A DNA stretch of 64,000 nt from Symbiodinium natans (Eukaryota; Sar; Dinophyceae; Suessiales; Symbiodiniaceae). The notes below the pieces were generated by a model. The model was not told where the DNA came from. It searched no databases and saw only the letters and a list, made by a program, of their open reading frames with translations. Location of the stretch: the NCBI GenBank assembly GCA_905221605.1, contig CAJNDS010000058.1, forward strand, positions 534,492 to 598,491, written 5' to 3'. This document shows, one piece after another, positions 49,114 through 59,290 of this stretch. The position numbers and the translations under genes are program-made. Positions within the stretch are counted from its first letter, which is position 1. Each line of letters begins with the position of its first letter.

Positions 49114-49196
49114 ATTCCGTACGCCATGAGCTGCCAGGGCGACAGGCTTACCAGAGCTTCACCATTGACGTGATGCTTCTCGAGGGCTGCGGTAGC
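49110..49196 (-). CDS. Candidate exon, SAM-domain-like
   Basis: 87 nt, phase 0, CATGTGAG|GCT..TTG|GTAGCG. Reads ATAALEKHHVNGEALVSLSP, then WQLMAYGIL. This matches the idG-aLL-Lt-edL--lGI core of sterile alpha motif domains, which mediate protein-protein (sometimes RNA) binding. Domain call by eye only. Confidence 0.65.
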
Positions 49197-49365
49197 CTCA
49201 CATGGAAACAGGCGCTGGAACTTTCACCGATATGGAGCTTAGGATTTTCAGGGTCAACGGTCTATGTCCGCATGAATAGAAGGCACGCCCTAAACCCTAA
49301 ACCCTAAACCCTAAACCCTAAACCCTAAACCCTAAACCCTAAACCCTAAACCCGAAGTAGCTAGC

Positions 49366-49469
49366 TTGAGAAGGCATGGTCACTATGGAGTCCTCTAAGC
49401 CCCAAGCCATCTTGCACAGCCCCGACCATCTCGGCATCCTCAACACACCCCCTCGCGGCTTCTTCAAGC
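49366..49469 (-). CDS. Candidate exon
   Basis: TTCATAG|G; LEEAARGCVEDAEMVGAVQD, then GLGLRGLHSDHAF. May hold the start of the SAM-like domain. Confidence 0.6.
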
Positions 49470-49544
49470 CTATGAACATGAAGCCCTAAACCCTAAATCC
49501 TAAACCCTAAACCCCAAACCCTAAACCCTAAACCCCAAGCCCGA

Positions 49545-49641
49545 CATTCTAGAATGAAAGGGTGTAAGATCCCAGATCTTCCGGCGTGGTGCTTGAGGTA
49601 CGCTTCCATCGTACCCGGCTTCTGTCAAGACTTCCTTAGGC
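49545..49641 (-). CDS. Candidate exon
   Basis: CCTAAG|GAA; EVLTEAGYDGSVPQAPRRKI, then WDLTPFHSRMSG. Confidence 0.55.
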
Positions 49642-49793
49642 ACCACATGCACCGCAGAAAAGGGCATCGTCTATCCTATACTACTGGAATCCCTGTTCGG
49701 GGGAAAAAGAAAAAAAGCTTCTGCATGGTTCCCTCAAAGTCCCTACACCCTAACCCTAATTAAACCCTAAACCCTAAACCCTAAACCCTAAAC

Positions 49794-49878
49794 CCTCCCA
49801 AGATTCCGCGACCCATTTTTGGACGGCCGCCTCGTTAAACTGCGTGATGAGCCCTGGAGATACAAGCTCGGCTTGATC
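49794..49878 (-). CDS. Candidate exon with telomeric donor
   Basis: 85 nt, TTTTGCAG|GAT. Reads DQAELVSPGLITQFNEAAVQ, then KWVAESWE; donor GTTTAGGG. Confidence 0.7.
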
Positions 49879-49953
49879 CTGCAAAAGGACTCTGACACTT
49901 AGCTTTGGAGAACCCTGGAAAAAAGCATATACTTGTTAGGTATAAGTAGCTAT

Positions 49954-50062
49954 CCCTAAGGGTCCATGTACCTAATTATGGAATACTTGGGCCTTAAAGT
50001 ACTTCCTATATAAGGACTTTGGGGTCTAAGTATATAATAATAAGGTACATGGACCCTTAGGG
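49954..50062 (-). mobile_element. Introner-like element A4
   Basis: Near-identical to A1, with perfect ends. On the minus strand it directly follows the hydrophobic exon 50063-50135 and ends GGGATAG, the same acceptor style as C2. Confidence 0.65.
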
Positions 50063-50135
50063 TATAGTAGGAACCCAGAAGCAAAAACAAGTATCAAAGT
50101 GTAGTATTCCAAGACCCAGTACATTATGTGGAATC
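50063..50135 (-). CDS. Candidate exon, membrane helix
   Basis: ACCAAG|GA; FHIMYWVLEYYTLILVFASG, then FLLYP; A4 follows directly. Confidence 0.6.
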
Positions 50136-50425
50136 CTTGGTGCTATATCTACATGTATATATGTATATAGATACATCCACGAAATGATAGCTAGATGCAT
50201 ATGTATATTTGTATTATGTACTATGTGTATATCTTTGCGTATGCACCCATTCATGCTAATGTTCGTTCATGACTCTCCCTACTTTTGGGAGTTCGAGGTG
50301 CTGCTTGCGCGAGTCCGGTTTGAAGCTTTCCTTGTCTGTTTAGGGTTTAGGGTTTAGGGTTTAAGGTTTAGGGTTTAGGGTTTAGGGTTTAGGGTTTAGG
50401 GTTTAGGGTTTAGGGGTCTGTACGG

Positions 50426-50690
50426 CTATGGAAGGGCAACACTCAGCCGGTCCGACCGGTCCTCTTCATCGAACGTCTCGCAGAATAGGAGTCGGCCTCT
50501 GCTGGCGCCCTGCTCAAAATCGGGTGGTGCAGGTGTGGTCGTCTTCAGCACACAGGCGCCAGCGGTACCCGAAACCCACGCGTAGCCAGAGTCGCAACAG
50601 CAGTACTCTGCCAGCTGTGGCAGCCAATCTCCTGAACATCGGTGCATGTGTAGGCTACAGGACGACCACCAGTTGGACCCATCCTGGGTT
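50426..50690 (-). CDS. Candidate exon, Cys-rich extracellular-type
   Basis: Acceptor AACCCAG|GAT. Reads DGSNWWSSCSLHMHRCSGDW, then LAEYCCCDSGYAWVSGTAGA and a TTTPAPP linker. Cysteine spacing and the Thr/Pro linker suggest a secreted or luminal region. The frame ends at a TAG next to telomere-like repeat. Confidence 0.55.
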
Positions 50691-50789
50691 GGGCAGGCGG
50701 GGTTTAGGGTTTAGGATTTAGGAGTTTGGGGTTTAGGGTTTACGGTTTAGGGGGTTGCTGTTTTGAAGAAGACTATAAAAGCATGCTAA

Positions 50790-50945
50790 CACAAGAAAGC
50801 AGGTGAGAAGAACAAAGTGCGAGCATCTATTGCCGAGCTCAAGCCGATCCAGCTCATGTTCGAAACAGCCATCAGTCGCCTTGGAACTCGTGTTCCCTGC
50901 CTCCTTCTTGGGGACTCATCCACCTTAATCATGCACCCCCCTCCT
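50790..50945. CDS. Coding-like segment, strand uncertain
   Basis: Plus: KVRASIAELKPIQLMFETAI, then SRLGTRVPCLLLGDSS after GCAG|GTGAG. Minus: RLMAVSNMSWIGLSSAIDAR. Both look plausible. Confidence 0.35.
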
Positions 50946-50979
50946 CGCCCCTCTTGACCCCGTTTAGGAATGTGTATAG

Positions 50980-51023
50980 AAAGAGAGAGAGAGAGAGATA
51001 CATATACATATATGTGTGTATGT

Positions 51024-51064
<41 letters not shown>

Positions 51065-51067
51065 GAC
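50980..51067. repeat. GA microsatellite
   Basis: (GA)n split by an AT-rich TACATATACATATATG stretch. Confidence 0.85.
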
Positions 51068-51164
51068 TAAACCCTAAACCCTAAACCCTAGACCCTAGAC
51101 CCTAAACCCTAAACCCTAAACCCTAACCCTAAACCCTAAACTTAAGCCCTAAGCCCAAAACCCC

Positions 51165-51284
51165 AAGACGCCCAACTTCCCCACTAAGAACCAGAGAGGC
51201 ACTTCCGGGTTGATGTCCACCGCGATTAAGAACAAGACCACCACCAGCGCCACCCAAGAAACACGCACACCCGAAAGCCAGCCT
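51165..51284 (-). CDS. Candidate exon, membrane helix
   Basis: CCGGAG|GC. Reads WLSGVRVSWVALVVVLFLIA, then VDINPEVPLWFL; a clear transmembrane helix. Donor GTGGGG. Confidence 0.65.
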
Positions 51285-51400
51285 CCGGGGGTTTAGGGTT
51301 TAGGGTTTAGGGTTTAGGGTTTAGGGTTTAGGGTTTGGGGTTTGGGGTTTGGGGTTTGGGGTTTGGGGTTTGGGGTTTGGGGTTTGGGGTTTGGGTTTTG

Positions 51401-51667
51401 GGGTCCGCCGACCCTGGCGGCGTGTTGGATAGGCGTTTTCGCACAGGGCATAGGGGCTCTTTTGGAAAAAACCCCTGTTTTGGGGCTCCCCCGCTCCCCT
51501 ACCCCCCACTCCCCTACCCCCTACCCCCCCCCCCTTACCCCCCCCCTCCCCCCCCCCCACAAGCCCCCCCGCCCCCCCCTGAACCGCAAACAAAATCACC
51601 AAACCCCAAACCTTAAACTTGTTCTCCTGCGGGGTCGGCGGCTCGAGCCGGAGGCTCTTAAATTTGG
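51401..51667. mobile_element. Expanded element J2
   Basis: Same ends as J1, but 267 bp. It holds a C-rich run (51490-51580) and an extra telomere-like AACCCCAAACCTTAAAC where J1 has only AACTCC. Confidence 0.55.
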
Positions 51668-51684
51668 GGTTTTGGGACTAGAGG

Positions 51685-51799
51685 CCCTAAGGGCCCATGT
51701 ACCCACATAGTATATACTTGGGCCCTAAAGCTACAATATTAGATAGTTACCCCCTTTAAGGCCCAACAATATACTGTGTAGTTACATGGACCCTGTGGG
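51685..51799 (-). mobile_element. Introner-like element A5
   Basis: Diverged family A copy: left end CCCTAAGGGCCCATGTACCC, right end GTTACATGGACCCTGTGGGT. Confidence 0.5.
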
Positions 51800-52004
51800 T
51801 TCGGGGTTCTGAGGGTTTTTTTTGGATTTTAGGGGTTAGGGCTTTAGGGTGTCTAGGCTTCAGGCTTTTTGGGTGCTTAGGGTTAACAGGGCTTCTATAT
51901 TCGGGGCCAGGGGCTTTAGGGTTTTCGAGGTTTCAGGGTTCTTGCGGGGTGTTTAGGGTTTATAGGGTTTAGGGTTAAGGAATCCCGCCTCGCTTGGGCT
52001 CCTG

Positions 52005-52095
52005 CGCCATCTCAAGGTGCTGGAGGCTCGGGCACGGGAGGTCCACAGGCAGCCAAAACGGCTGCGGATGCGGCGCAGCTGCCGGCAACATGCCT
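52005..52095. CDS. Coding-like segment, strand uncertain
   Basis: Plus: RHLKVLEARAREVHRQPKRL. Minus after ATCAG|G: AASAAVLAACGPPVPEPPA. Confidence 0.35.
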
Positions 52096-52288
52096 GATTG
52101 ACCTTAAACCCCCTAAACCCGAAACTCCTAAACCCTAAACCCGAAACTCCTAAACCCTAAGACCTTGGAAGCCTAAGACCTTATAAGCCCCTATGCTTAA
52201 GTGTTTGGGCGCAAGCTCGCTGCTGGTCTGTCTAGGTGAGGTGTAGGGTCAGGGCCTAAACCCTGAAATTCCTGCGAGACCCCGGGAC

Positions 52289-52370
52289 CTCGCGTCTCTG
52301 GAGTGCCAGGGCTGCATGGCTGGTGCGGCCAAGCATGCTTTCAGGGGGGTGGAGACGACACTGGGGGGCC
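52289..52370 (-). CDS. Candidate exon
   Basis: ATGGCAG|G..GAG|GTCCCG; APQCRLHPPESMLGRTSHAA, then LALQRRE. Confidence 0.6.
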
Positions 52371-52739
52371 CTGCCATGTTAAGTGGTGTTGTATAGGGTT
52401 TAGGGTTTAGGGTTTAGGGTTTAGGCCTTCCTCAATTGGGTTTGTGAGTACCAGAACTTAGGTTCGAAGTCTCCCCAAACCTATGTATAGTTTGCTAGCA
52501 GCAGGAGGAACACGCACTGCAAAAGTCGCAGACTTTGGGAGTTGTGTTGGGGGTATACGGTGGAGTTGAGGGTTTGGGGTTTGGGGTTTGGGGTTTGGAC
52601 CCTAAAGCCTAAACCCTAAACCCTCTAAACTCTACACCCTAAACCCTTGAAACCCCTAAGTCCAAACCCCCCCCCCCCCAGGGTTTAGGGTTTAGGGTTT
52701 AGGGTTTAGGGTTTAGGGTTTAGGGTTTAATACGTGAAA

Positions 52740-52820
52740 ATACAAATGACTGCCCTGGGCCTGAATGGAGCAGGGAACTTGCTGAAGCAGCCGAAGCTCT
52801 GCGCAGGATCAATGACCCCT
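52740..52820. CDS. Coding-like segment, strand uncertain
   Basis: Plus after TTTAG|GGT: ENTNDCPGPEWSRELAEAAE, then ALRRINDP. Minus after GCTAG|GGG: GSLILRRASAASASSLLHSG, donor GTATTT. Confidence 0.4.
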
Positions 52821-53094
52821 AGCTTGGGGTTTAGGGTTTAGGGTTTAGGGTTTAGGGTTTAGGGTTTAGGGTTTAGGGTTTAGGGTTTAGGGTTTAAGGT
52901 TTAGGGTTTAGGGTTTAGGGTTTAGGGTTTAGGTCGTGACTCCCCCAAAGACCACACAATCTAAGGTTTAGGTTTAGGTTCTAGTTAGGGTTTAGGGCCG
53001 GGATCTTCCTTACCGTTGTTTTTCTGATGACAACCATCTCGTGCAGCAGGGCTTACTCAGCCGGTTGTCGACAGAGAGGCTTCTGACGTCGTCC

Positions 53095-53270
53095 AAACCC
53101 TATCGTTTTTTGAAGTTCCTACCGTATCGATTACAATGATGGTCAAAACATATCGGCCTGCCTTGTCTTGCGTGGGAATGCAAGGGTTTTGACTCCAGCC
53201 CACATCCCAAGCCTGAAGCCTAACAATTCGCTCACAGGTCCCCGACATGTGCAGCACACGAGTTTATGCC
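53095..53270 (-). CDS. Candidate exon
   Basis: Reads LHMSGTCERIVRLQAWDVGW, then CIPTQDKAGRYVLTIIVIDT; donor GTAGGA or GTTTGG. Good coding composition, family unknown. Confidence 0.6.
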
Positions 53271-53337
53271 CGACGTTTAGGGTCCACAGGGTTTGTACAT
53301 ATAACGTTCACAAGGGTTTAATCCCTAAACCCTAAAC

Positions 53338-53415
53338 CGGTTCTTTAGCGCGGCATTGAATCCGGCCAGCGTCAGCGTCGTTCCGGTCCAGGCAGTCGGG
53401 ACCAACGCGTGTGAA
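53338..53415 (-). CDS. Candidate exon with telomeric donor
   Basis: HALVPTAWTGTTLTLAGFNA, then ALKN; donor GTTTAGGG; acceptor unclear. Confidence 0.55.
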
Positions 53416-53508
53416 TAAGACCAAAGCAAGTGGTTGTCCCTTTTGGGGTTAAGGGGTTCAGGGTTCAGGGTTTAGGGTTTTAGTGTTCAGGGTTTAGCGG
53501 AAAGGTTA

Positions 53509-53969
53509 CGAAGTAAAGCTCGCGGATCATCTCGAGAACAGGGTTTAGGGATTCACCCCTATCCCCGCCTACGAAAGTTGAGTAAATACCCTAGAACCTA
53601 AACCCTAAACCCTAAACCCCCAACCCTAAACCCCAAACCCCAAACCCTAAACCCTAAACCCTAAACATAAACCCTAAACCCCCAACCCTAAACCCCAAAC
53701 CCCCCGCCAAAGCTCGGCTAAAGCCGTGAAAGCCTCACAAGAAGGAGCTCAGGTGCGTTGGGCCTGCGTCACTAGGGTCTAGTCTGAGGGTTTAGGGGTT
53801 AGGGTTTAGGGCTAGGGTTTAGGGTTGAGGGTTTAGGGTTAGGGTTTAGGGTCTAGGGCTAGGGTTTTAGTCTGGGATTTAGGGACCCAGATCTGCAAAA
53901 GCCCCACATGTTTTTGTTCAAGAGTAAGGCTCTAGGTCAGCATGTTTTCAGGATCCACAGATGCACCCT
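53509..53969 (-). CDS. Three candidate exons (53935-53969, 53709-53738, 53509-53541)
   Basis: CTCTGAG|GGT: GASVDPENML. CTTGTGAG|GCT: AFTALAELWR. CTCGAG: MIRELYF, donor GTAACC. Separated by CCCTAAA and TTTAGGG tracts. Confidence 0.45.
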
Positions 53970-54329
53970 CAGAGTTGGCAATGGTTGCCCCTAAACCCTA
54001 AACCCTAAACCCTAAACCCTAAACCCTAAACCCTAAACCCTAAACCAAAAACCCTAAACCCTAAACCCTAAACCCAAAACCCTAAACCCTAAACCCCGCC
54101 TAACGGCGCGCAAGCGTGCAAGGGGCTTAAGGGTCTAGAGTCTAGAGTTCAAGGTTCAGGGTTTAGGCCGAAACTCAATTTCTTCGGCAGTCTAACCCGA
54201 CAAAAATGGCTTTTGGGTTCTTACGGTGTACCAAGACCCCCTATCGCACCCTCCAAGCCCAAAACGTTTGGCAGTTTGGGGGGGGGGGGGGAGCCCAAAC
54301 GGAAACCCTAAACCCTAAACCCTAAACCC

Positions 54330-54401
54330 CGGGCGCCCAACAAAGAAAAAAGTATTGGCAGCCGGCTCGAACACCTCAGCAAGGCACTCCAAACCCTGAG
54401 C
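54330..54401 (-). CDS. Candidate exon
   Basis: GGCTCAG|GGT; LECLAEVFEPAANTFFFVGR; telomeric edge as donor. Confidence 0.55.
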
Positions 54402-54494
54402 CCTTATCTTCAAACCCTGGCCTTTGTGCCTAATCCCCCCCCCCAAAAAAAAAAACTCCAAACTCTACATTCTTCTCGTGAAACCCTATAGTTT

Positions 54495-54610
54495 GGGATG
54501 TTATCCGTTGTACAAACAGTTCTTAGCTTAGGGATTATCATGGCGGGGTACGATAATCCCTATATTAAGGAATCCTGTTAGTATAAGGGGGGGGGGGGGG
54601 GGAACAACCC
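54495..54610. mobile_element. Inverted-repeat element B3
   Basis: Starts GGGATGTTATCC and ends GGAACAACCC beside CCCTAAA repeat. It carries the B core GGGGTACGATAATCCC. A G-run of about 20 bases interrupts the right arm. Confidence 0.5.
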
Positions 54611-54692
54611 TAAACCCTAAACCCTAAACTCAGAACCCTTAAACCCCAAACCCCAAACCCCAAACCCTAAACCCTAAACCCTAAACCCTAAC

Positions 54693-54756
54693 CCGCACAC
54701 CCCTCCTCGCGGCGGGCCCTCGCGGCAGCGGGGCGGCGGCAGGAGCGCTAGGGGCC
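54693..54756 (-). CDS. Candidate exon, Pro/Ala-rich
   Basis: GTAAG|GC..CGG|GTTAGG; SMAPSAPAAAPLPRGPAARR. Confidence 0.4.
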
Positions 54757-54787
54757 ATGGAGCCTTACTTTGGCGGCTTGGGGTCGG

Positions 54788-54930
54788 TTACATGGGCCCT
54801 TACTATGGGCCCTTTAAAAGGGGACCCCTTACGTATCCCTTCTTGTCCTTGTACAACCCAAGGGCCCATATACTTCAGAACCCTCAAAAAAAAGGTAAAA
54901 GGGCCATGTTAAGGGCCCGAAGAACTACCT
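54788..54930. repeat. Dispersed element F2
   Basis: Longer copy of F1, with TTACATGGGCCCTTAC on the left and AAGGGCCCGAAGAACTACC on the right. Confidence 0.5.
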
Positions 54931-55299
54931 TACTCTTTGGAGGCTTGGGAAACTTTGAACCTGAAGAAATCCTTTATACAGACCCTCAAACACTCAAAAA
55001 CCTCGTGTAAATCTTACAGACCGTAAACCCTATGAACTATAAACGATAACCTCTGAACCCCTTGAACCCAGGCTAAACAGAATAACAATTAAAGAAAAAC
55101 CGGCCCTCTAAATCCTGAACCAAGCCCCACGAAACCTACCCTGAACCCTAAACCCTGAACCCTAAACCCTAAACCCTAAACCCGAAACCCTAAACCCTAA
55201 ACCCTAACCCGAAACCTCCGAGAGGACCTTAGCCAGCCTCCCCTCCTAGTCTAAAACACAGTATTGAAACTCTTCCCCTTGATCCCTAGGCTAAACATG

Positions 55300-55790
55300 T
55301 GGTAGTGCAATCCAAGACTCTTCACTGACAAGTCCAAGGATTTCCAAGCCCTAAACCCTAAACCCCCTACACCCTCCCCCCCCCTAAAACCCTCAACTCC
55401 CGAAACCCTGAGCCCTGTAGCATTGCTAGCCCGGCAAAAACCTCTCTTACAGCCAAAGCCTATAGCCCTGGAGCCCTAAATCCCTAAGCCCTCACACCCT
55501 AAACCCTGAAATCCTATGCCTGAAACAACCAAAAAGAAAACCCTAAGGAGCCTAAACCCATAAACGACCCTAAAGACCCTAAGGATCCTAAACCCTAAAC
55601 CCTAAACCCCAAACCCTGAACCCTAAACCCTGAACCCTAAACCCTAGCCCGAAACCCTAAACCCTAGCCCTAAACCCTAAACCCTAAACCCTAAACCCTA
55701 AACCCTAAACCCTAATTCCTAAACCCTAAACCCTAAACCCTAGCCCTAAACCCTAAACCCCCTGCAGAGAGACCCCGCATGCCCGGGCAC
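55300..55790. other. Intron-like stretch
   Basis: Mostly degenerate CCCTAAA repeat. A possible micro-exon lies at 55265-55293 (IKGKSFNT, donor GTGTTT). Confidence 0.45.
55566..55760 (-). repeat. CCCTAAA tract
   Basis: About 190 bp with CCCTGAA and CCCTAGC variants. Confidence 0.85.
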
Positions 55791-55841
55791 CCGCACCGCC
55801 GACTCGAGCCCTTGGGCCGCCTCTGCCTTCGCCACGTCGGC
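55791..55841 (-). CDS. Candidate exon
   Basis: 51 nt, CGGGAG|GCC..CGG|GTGCCC; ADVAKAEAAQGLESAVR. Confidence 0.65.
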
Positions 55842-55861
55842 CTCCCGAGATCCCCCACGTG

Positions 55862-56245
55862 AGGGTTTAGGGTTTAGGGTTTAGGGTTTAGGGTTTAGGG
55901 TGTTTAGGGTGTTTAGGGGGTTTAGGGGGTTTAGGGGGTTTAGGGGGTTTAGGGGGTTTAGGGCGTTTAGGGGGTTTAGGGGGTTTAGGGGGTTTAGGGG
56001 GTTTAGGGGGTTTAGGGGGTTTAAGGCGTTTAGGGTTTAGGGTTTGGGGTTTGGGGTTTAGGGTTGAGGGTTTAGGGTTTAGGGTTTAGGGTTTGGGGTT
56101 TAGGGTTTAGGGTTTGGGGTTTGGGGTTTGGCGTTTGGGGTTTGGGGTTTGGGGTTTGGGGTTTAGGGTTTGGGGTTTGGGGTTTAGGGTTTGGGGCTTA
56201 GGGAGTAGGGAGGGTTTCGGTTTAGGGTTTGGGGTTTGGGGTTTG
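55862..56245 (+). repeat. TTTAGGG, GTTTAGGGG and TTTGGGG tract
   Basis: Includes an octamer block (TTTAGGGG, about 55905-56030) within the heptamer array. Confidence 0.85.
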
Positions 56246-56340
56246 GGGGTTGAAGCATTGGCGGAGTGGGGGCCATGTGCCACTGTACGGGAAAAGGCTT
56301 AGGGAAGATGTCAAAACCCAAGCCTTGAACACTATACCCA

Positions 56341-56507
56341 ACTACTGCTTGCTTAAGGCCCCGCCCAAAAATATATTTATATACTAATATCTATTCTTTT
56401 ATAGAGAGACATTTATTTATTCATTATTTATTTATTTATTTAAGCCTGATAAGCGCAATATAAGGATAATCTTGTTTCTTGGGGGCTTGTTAAGCAGATA
56501 GTAGCCT
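56341..56507 (-). mobile_element. Introner H3
   Basis: Begins exactly at the GC donor of exon 56506-56579 (ATGAG|GCTACTATC). It runs through an AT-rich TTTATTTA centre and ends GCAGTAG on the minus strand. Left arm on plus: ACTACTGCTTGCTTAAGGCC. Confidence 0.6.
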
Positions 56508-56579
56508 CATGCCCAAGACGCGGCAGGGTGGTGCAGTGGACTCGAGATGGACGGAGTGGCCAAGTAGCTGGGCGATGAT
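56506..56579 (-). CDS. Candidate exon before introner H3
   Basis: AGCACAG; IIAQLLGHSVHLESTAPPCR, then VLGM; GC donor at the H3 edge. Confidence 0.65.
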
Positions 56580-56704
56580 CTGTGCTTGAGGGTTTAGGGC
56601 TCCAGGTGTAGGATTTGAGGGTTAAACCCTACACCCTAAACCCTAAACCCTAAACCCGCTTCAGGGTTAGTGTTTAGGGCTTTTGGAGCTTTAGTTTTTC
56701 GGGT

Positions 56705-56780
56705 TTCGAGGGTCGATGACACCCGAGCGCACAGCGAGTACAGTGTGGTCGCACATGGAAGGAAATGGAAATCAGTACCC
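56705..56780 (-). CDS. Candidate exon
   Basis: CCCTAG|G; GTDFHFLPCATTLYSLCARV; boundaries uncertain. Confidence 0.45.
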
Positions 56781-56861
56781 CTAGGGTTTAGGGTTTAGGG
56801 TGTAGGGTTTAGGGTTTAGGGTTTACTATAGACCCTAAACCCTCAACCCCAAACCCTACAC

Positions 56862-56962
56862 CCCGCAGAATCCGTGAAAATACGGTATTTTTGGGCATTC
56901 CCACGCGCCCCAAATGCAACCAACCCCACCCCATGGGCACCCAGGCGAAGAGTTACGTTGGC
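56862..56962 (-). CDS. Candidate exon
   Basis: 101 nt, CTTAAAG|GCC..GG|GTGTAG. Reads ANVTLRLGAHGVGLVAFGAR, then GNAQKYRIFTDSA. Confidence 0.7.
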
Positions 56963-57066
56963 CTTTAAGAGTCCTGAAGTATTAAGATATGTTGACACCA
57001 AAGAAGGGGAAAACTGAACTATACCCCAAGAGCTAGTACAACTACCCTAAACCCTAAACCCTAAAC

Positions 57067-57144
57067 CGATAGGAGATGCCATGGAGATGCCTGGGTTTGA
57101 TTCTCGATAGCGATGATGTCGTGCTGATCAAGGATGCGTCGGGC
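57067..57144 (-). CDS. Candidate exon with telomeric donor
   Basis: 78 nt, phase 0, TGCGCAG|GCC..TCG|GTTTAGGG. Reads ARRILDQHDIIAIENQTQAS, then PWHLLS. Among the cleanest. Confidence 0.7.
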
Positions 57145-57282
57145 CTGCGCACGCCCTAAACCCTAAACCCTAAACACTAAACCCTAAACATCCCTAAACC
57201 CTGTACCCTGTACCCTGAACCCTAAACCCTAGCCGTCAGCCCTGAGCCCGTCTACAAGCCCAGAGTCCTAGACCCCCTAAGC

Positions 57283-57376
57283 GGTACTTCAACACGCGTT
57301 TTCCTTCTGGCGGGGGGGCCTAAATCTGAGTAGCCCGGGAACCATCTGGTAAAGGGTACCACTGGGTTACCAAGAA
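57283..57376 (-). mobile_element. Diverged S-family element S3
   Basis: Shares GGTAAAGGGTACCACTGGGTTACCAAGAA with the S1/S2 right arm (shown here only as a short match block of about 30 bp). The left arm is poorly conserved. Confidence 0.4.
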
Positions 57377-57757
57377 ATGCACCCATGAATCTAGATCAAC
57401 CTCAAAATGGGTCCTAACTCGTCAATCCAAACCCGTGGACCCCCTAAACACGAAGCGGGCGGAATTGGAGTAGGGGTTTAGGGTTTAGGGTTTAGGGTTT
57501 AGGGTTTAGGGTTTAGGGTTTAGGGTTTAGGGTTTAGGGTTTAGGGTTTAGGGTTTAGGGGGTCATTCAGCTAGGCCTCCCACTTCGCACATCGGACCTT
57601 CCTACCGAAGCCCGCTCTCGGCACCCTTGTCTCGTGTGCAGATGACTTCAAGAAACGCACGGTTAAGGGTCTAGGGTTTAGGGTTTAGGGTTTAGGGTTT
57701 AGGGTTTAGAGTTTAGGGTTTAGGGTTTGGGGTTCAGGGTTCAGGGGGTTTAGGGTT

Positions 57758-57854
57758 CCCTAAGGGTCCATGTACCTAATTATGGAATACTTGGGCCTTA
57801 AAGTACTTCCTATATAAGGACTTTTGGGTCTAAGTATATAATACTAAGGTACAT
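57758..57854 (-). mobile_element. Introner-like element A6, truncated by telomere-like repeat
   Basis: Matches A1/A4 almost base for base up to AAGGTACAT; the expected GGACCCTTAGGG end is replaced by AGGGTTTAGGG. Telomere-like repeat also abuts its left side. Confidence 0.6.
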
Positions 57855-57989
57855 AGGGTTTAGGGCTTGGGGGTTTGGGGTTTAGGGTTTGGGGCTTGGG
57901 GTTGAGGGAATCGTGCTTTGTAGGGCCAGGGCTGCGTGGTGCGACATATTGTGCAGGCATTCCCACGACTCAAGACAAGCTTGCTCGCA

Positions 57990-58110
57990 GTACTGCGTCT
58001 AGGAACTTTGGGTCATGAAGCTGTCCGATTCCGAAATGTCCCATTTGCAGCAGCATCGTTCTTCAGACCCGGGGTCCACAATCATGTGTTGAAGTATCCA
58101 GTAAGTCATC
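57990..58110 (-). CDS. Candidate exon, Cys-rich
   Basis: MTYWILQHMIVDPGSEERCC, then CKWDISESDSFMTQ; donor GTTCCT. A run of 14 C on this strand lies just upstream. Confidence 0.55.
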
Positions 58111-58219
58111 ATAGGGGGGGGGGGGGGCGGTACCTACACCCATACACCCCATGAACCTCCCTCTCTTACAAACCCTACAAAGTAACTGTCATCAAAACCC
58201 CAGCACAAAGCCCGCTTAC

Positions 58220-58360
58220 TAGGACTCCTAGACCAAAAATGCTGGAATCTGACCGACTCAGCACGTCTCCTGCTCAGGGTGTATTTTACGCCCGAAGGAT
58301 CCCCGACCATACACAAGAGAGACACAATAGGGAAAAATACTGCTTCGAGGCCCCCAGGCC
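58220..58360 (-). CDS. Candidate exon
   Basis: 141 nt, TTGTCAG|GG..CTA|GTAAGC. Reads PGGLEAVFFPIVSLLCMVGD, then SGVKYTLSRRRAESVRFQHF. Confidence 0.7.
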
Positions 58361-58369
58361 CTGACAACT

Positions 58370-58884
58370 GCATGAAGCCTAGGGTTTAGGGTTTAACCCT
58401 TAACCCTACGCCCTTACCCCGCCACGCCTAAACAAAGAAACCCCGAAAACCCCAACAAAGACCTCAAACCCTCAACCCGGGTTGAAAAGAGCCAAATAAT
58501 AAGTCCTTTAAAGGGGCCCTTTTCATCTCCCTCAGTCGTGCGTTACGTTCACACACTATTAACACTATTCATGCACCAGTTTATAATCGTATTGCAGTAA
58601 TATTGTGCTCTCTTCGCTCTTTCTATTCTCACGGGCGTATATTTATAATGCAAAGGTAAGGCCGCTAGAACGCACGCTTTGCATCCCAAAACCCACAAGC
58701 CCTTCTTCAATACTCCCTGAGCCCCTATATAAAACCCTAAACCCTAATAAACCCTAAACCCTAAACCCCTAACCCCTTAACCCCTAAACCCTAAACCCTA
58801 AACCCAAAACCCAAAACCCAAAACCCTAAACCCAAAACCCTAAACCCTAAACCCTAGCCATCGTGGGGGCTGGGGGGGGGGTAG
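58370..58884. other. Intron-like stretch
   Basis: AT-rich sequence (58500-58680), CCCTAAA tracts, and a G-run at 58868-58885. No coding segment supported. Confidence 0.5.
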
Positions 58885-58889
58885 GGGGA

Positions 58890-58955
58890 AGCTTCCCAGA
58901 CCTCCATGGACTCATTGGCTGCTTCCAAGGCCGCCTTTTCAGAGCACAGCTTGCC
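58890..58955 (-). CDS. Candidate exon with telomeric acceptor
   Basis: TTTAG|GGC; GKLCSEKAALEAANESMEVW; donor GTCTGG or GC. Confidence 0.65.
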
Positions 58956-59112
58956 CTAAACCCTAAACCCTAAACCCTAAACCCCAAACCCTAAACCCTA
59001 AACCCTTGTAAATCCCTAAAAGTTTAATTTGAGGTTTCGGGTTTAGGGTTTAGCGTCTTGGTTTTTTTTTTTTTTTTTTAAAAAGGGTGTTGGGGTTTAG
59101 GGGCTCAGGAAC

Positions 59113-59218
59113 CAAGGGGCAAGGATAGGGAACCGAACTCCCGTTCCTGCTCGAAAGCATCGTGCGCAATACTATGTCTAAGGTTGGAACCACGGGCTCT
59201 AGGAAGGTCTTACTCTTG
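59113..59218 (-). CDS. Candidate exon
   Basis: 106 nt; TFLEPVVPTLDIVLRTMLSS, then RNGSSVPYPCP; donor GTTCCTG. Confidence 0.6.
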
Positions 59219-59239
59219 TTCAAAGGGATTTAGAGCGCT

Positions 59240-59290
59240 CCGAAGTATGGGTTATGAAACAGGGGACCCAATTGAGGTCCCATACTTCGG
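59240..59290. repeat. Short hairpin element L
   Basis: CCGAAGTATGGG and CCCATACTTCGG form a perfect 12-bp inverted repeat with a 27-bp loop. Confidence 0.5.
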
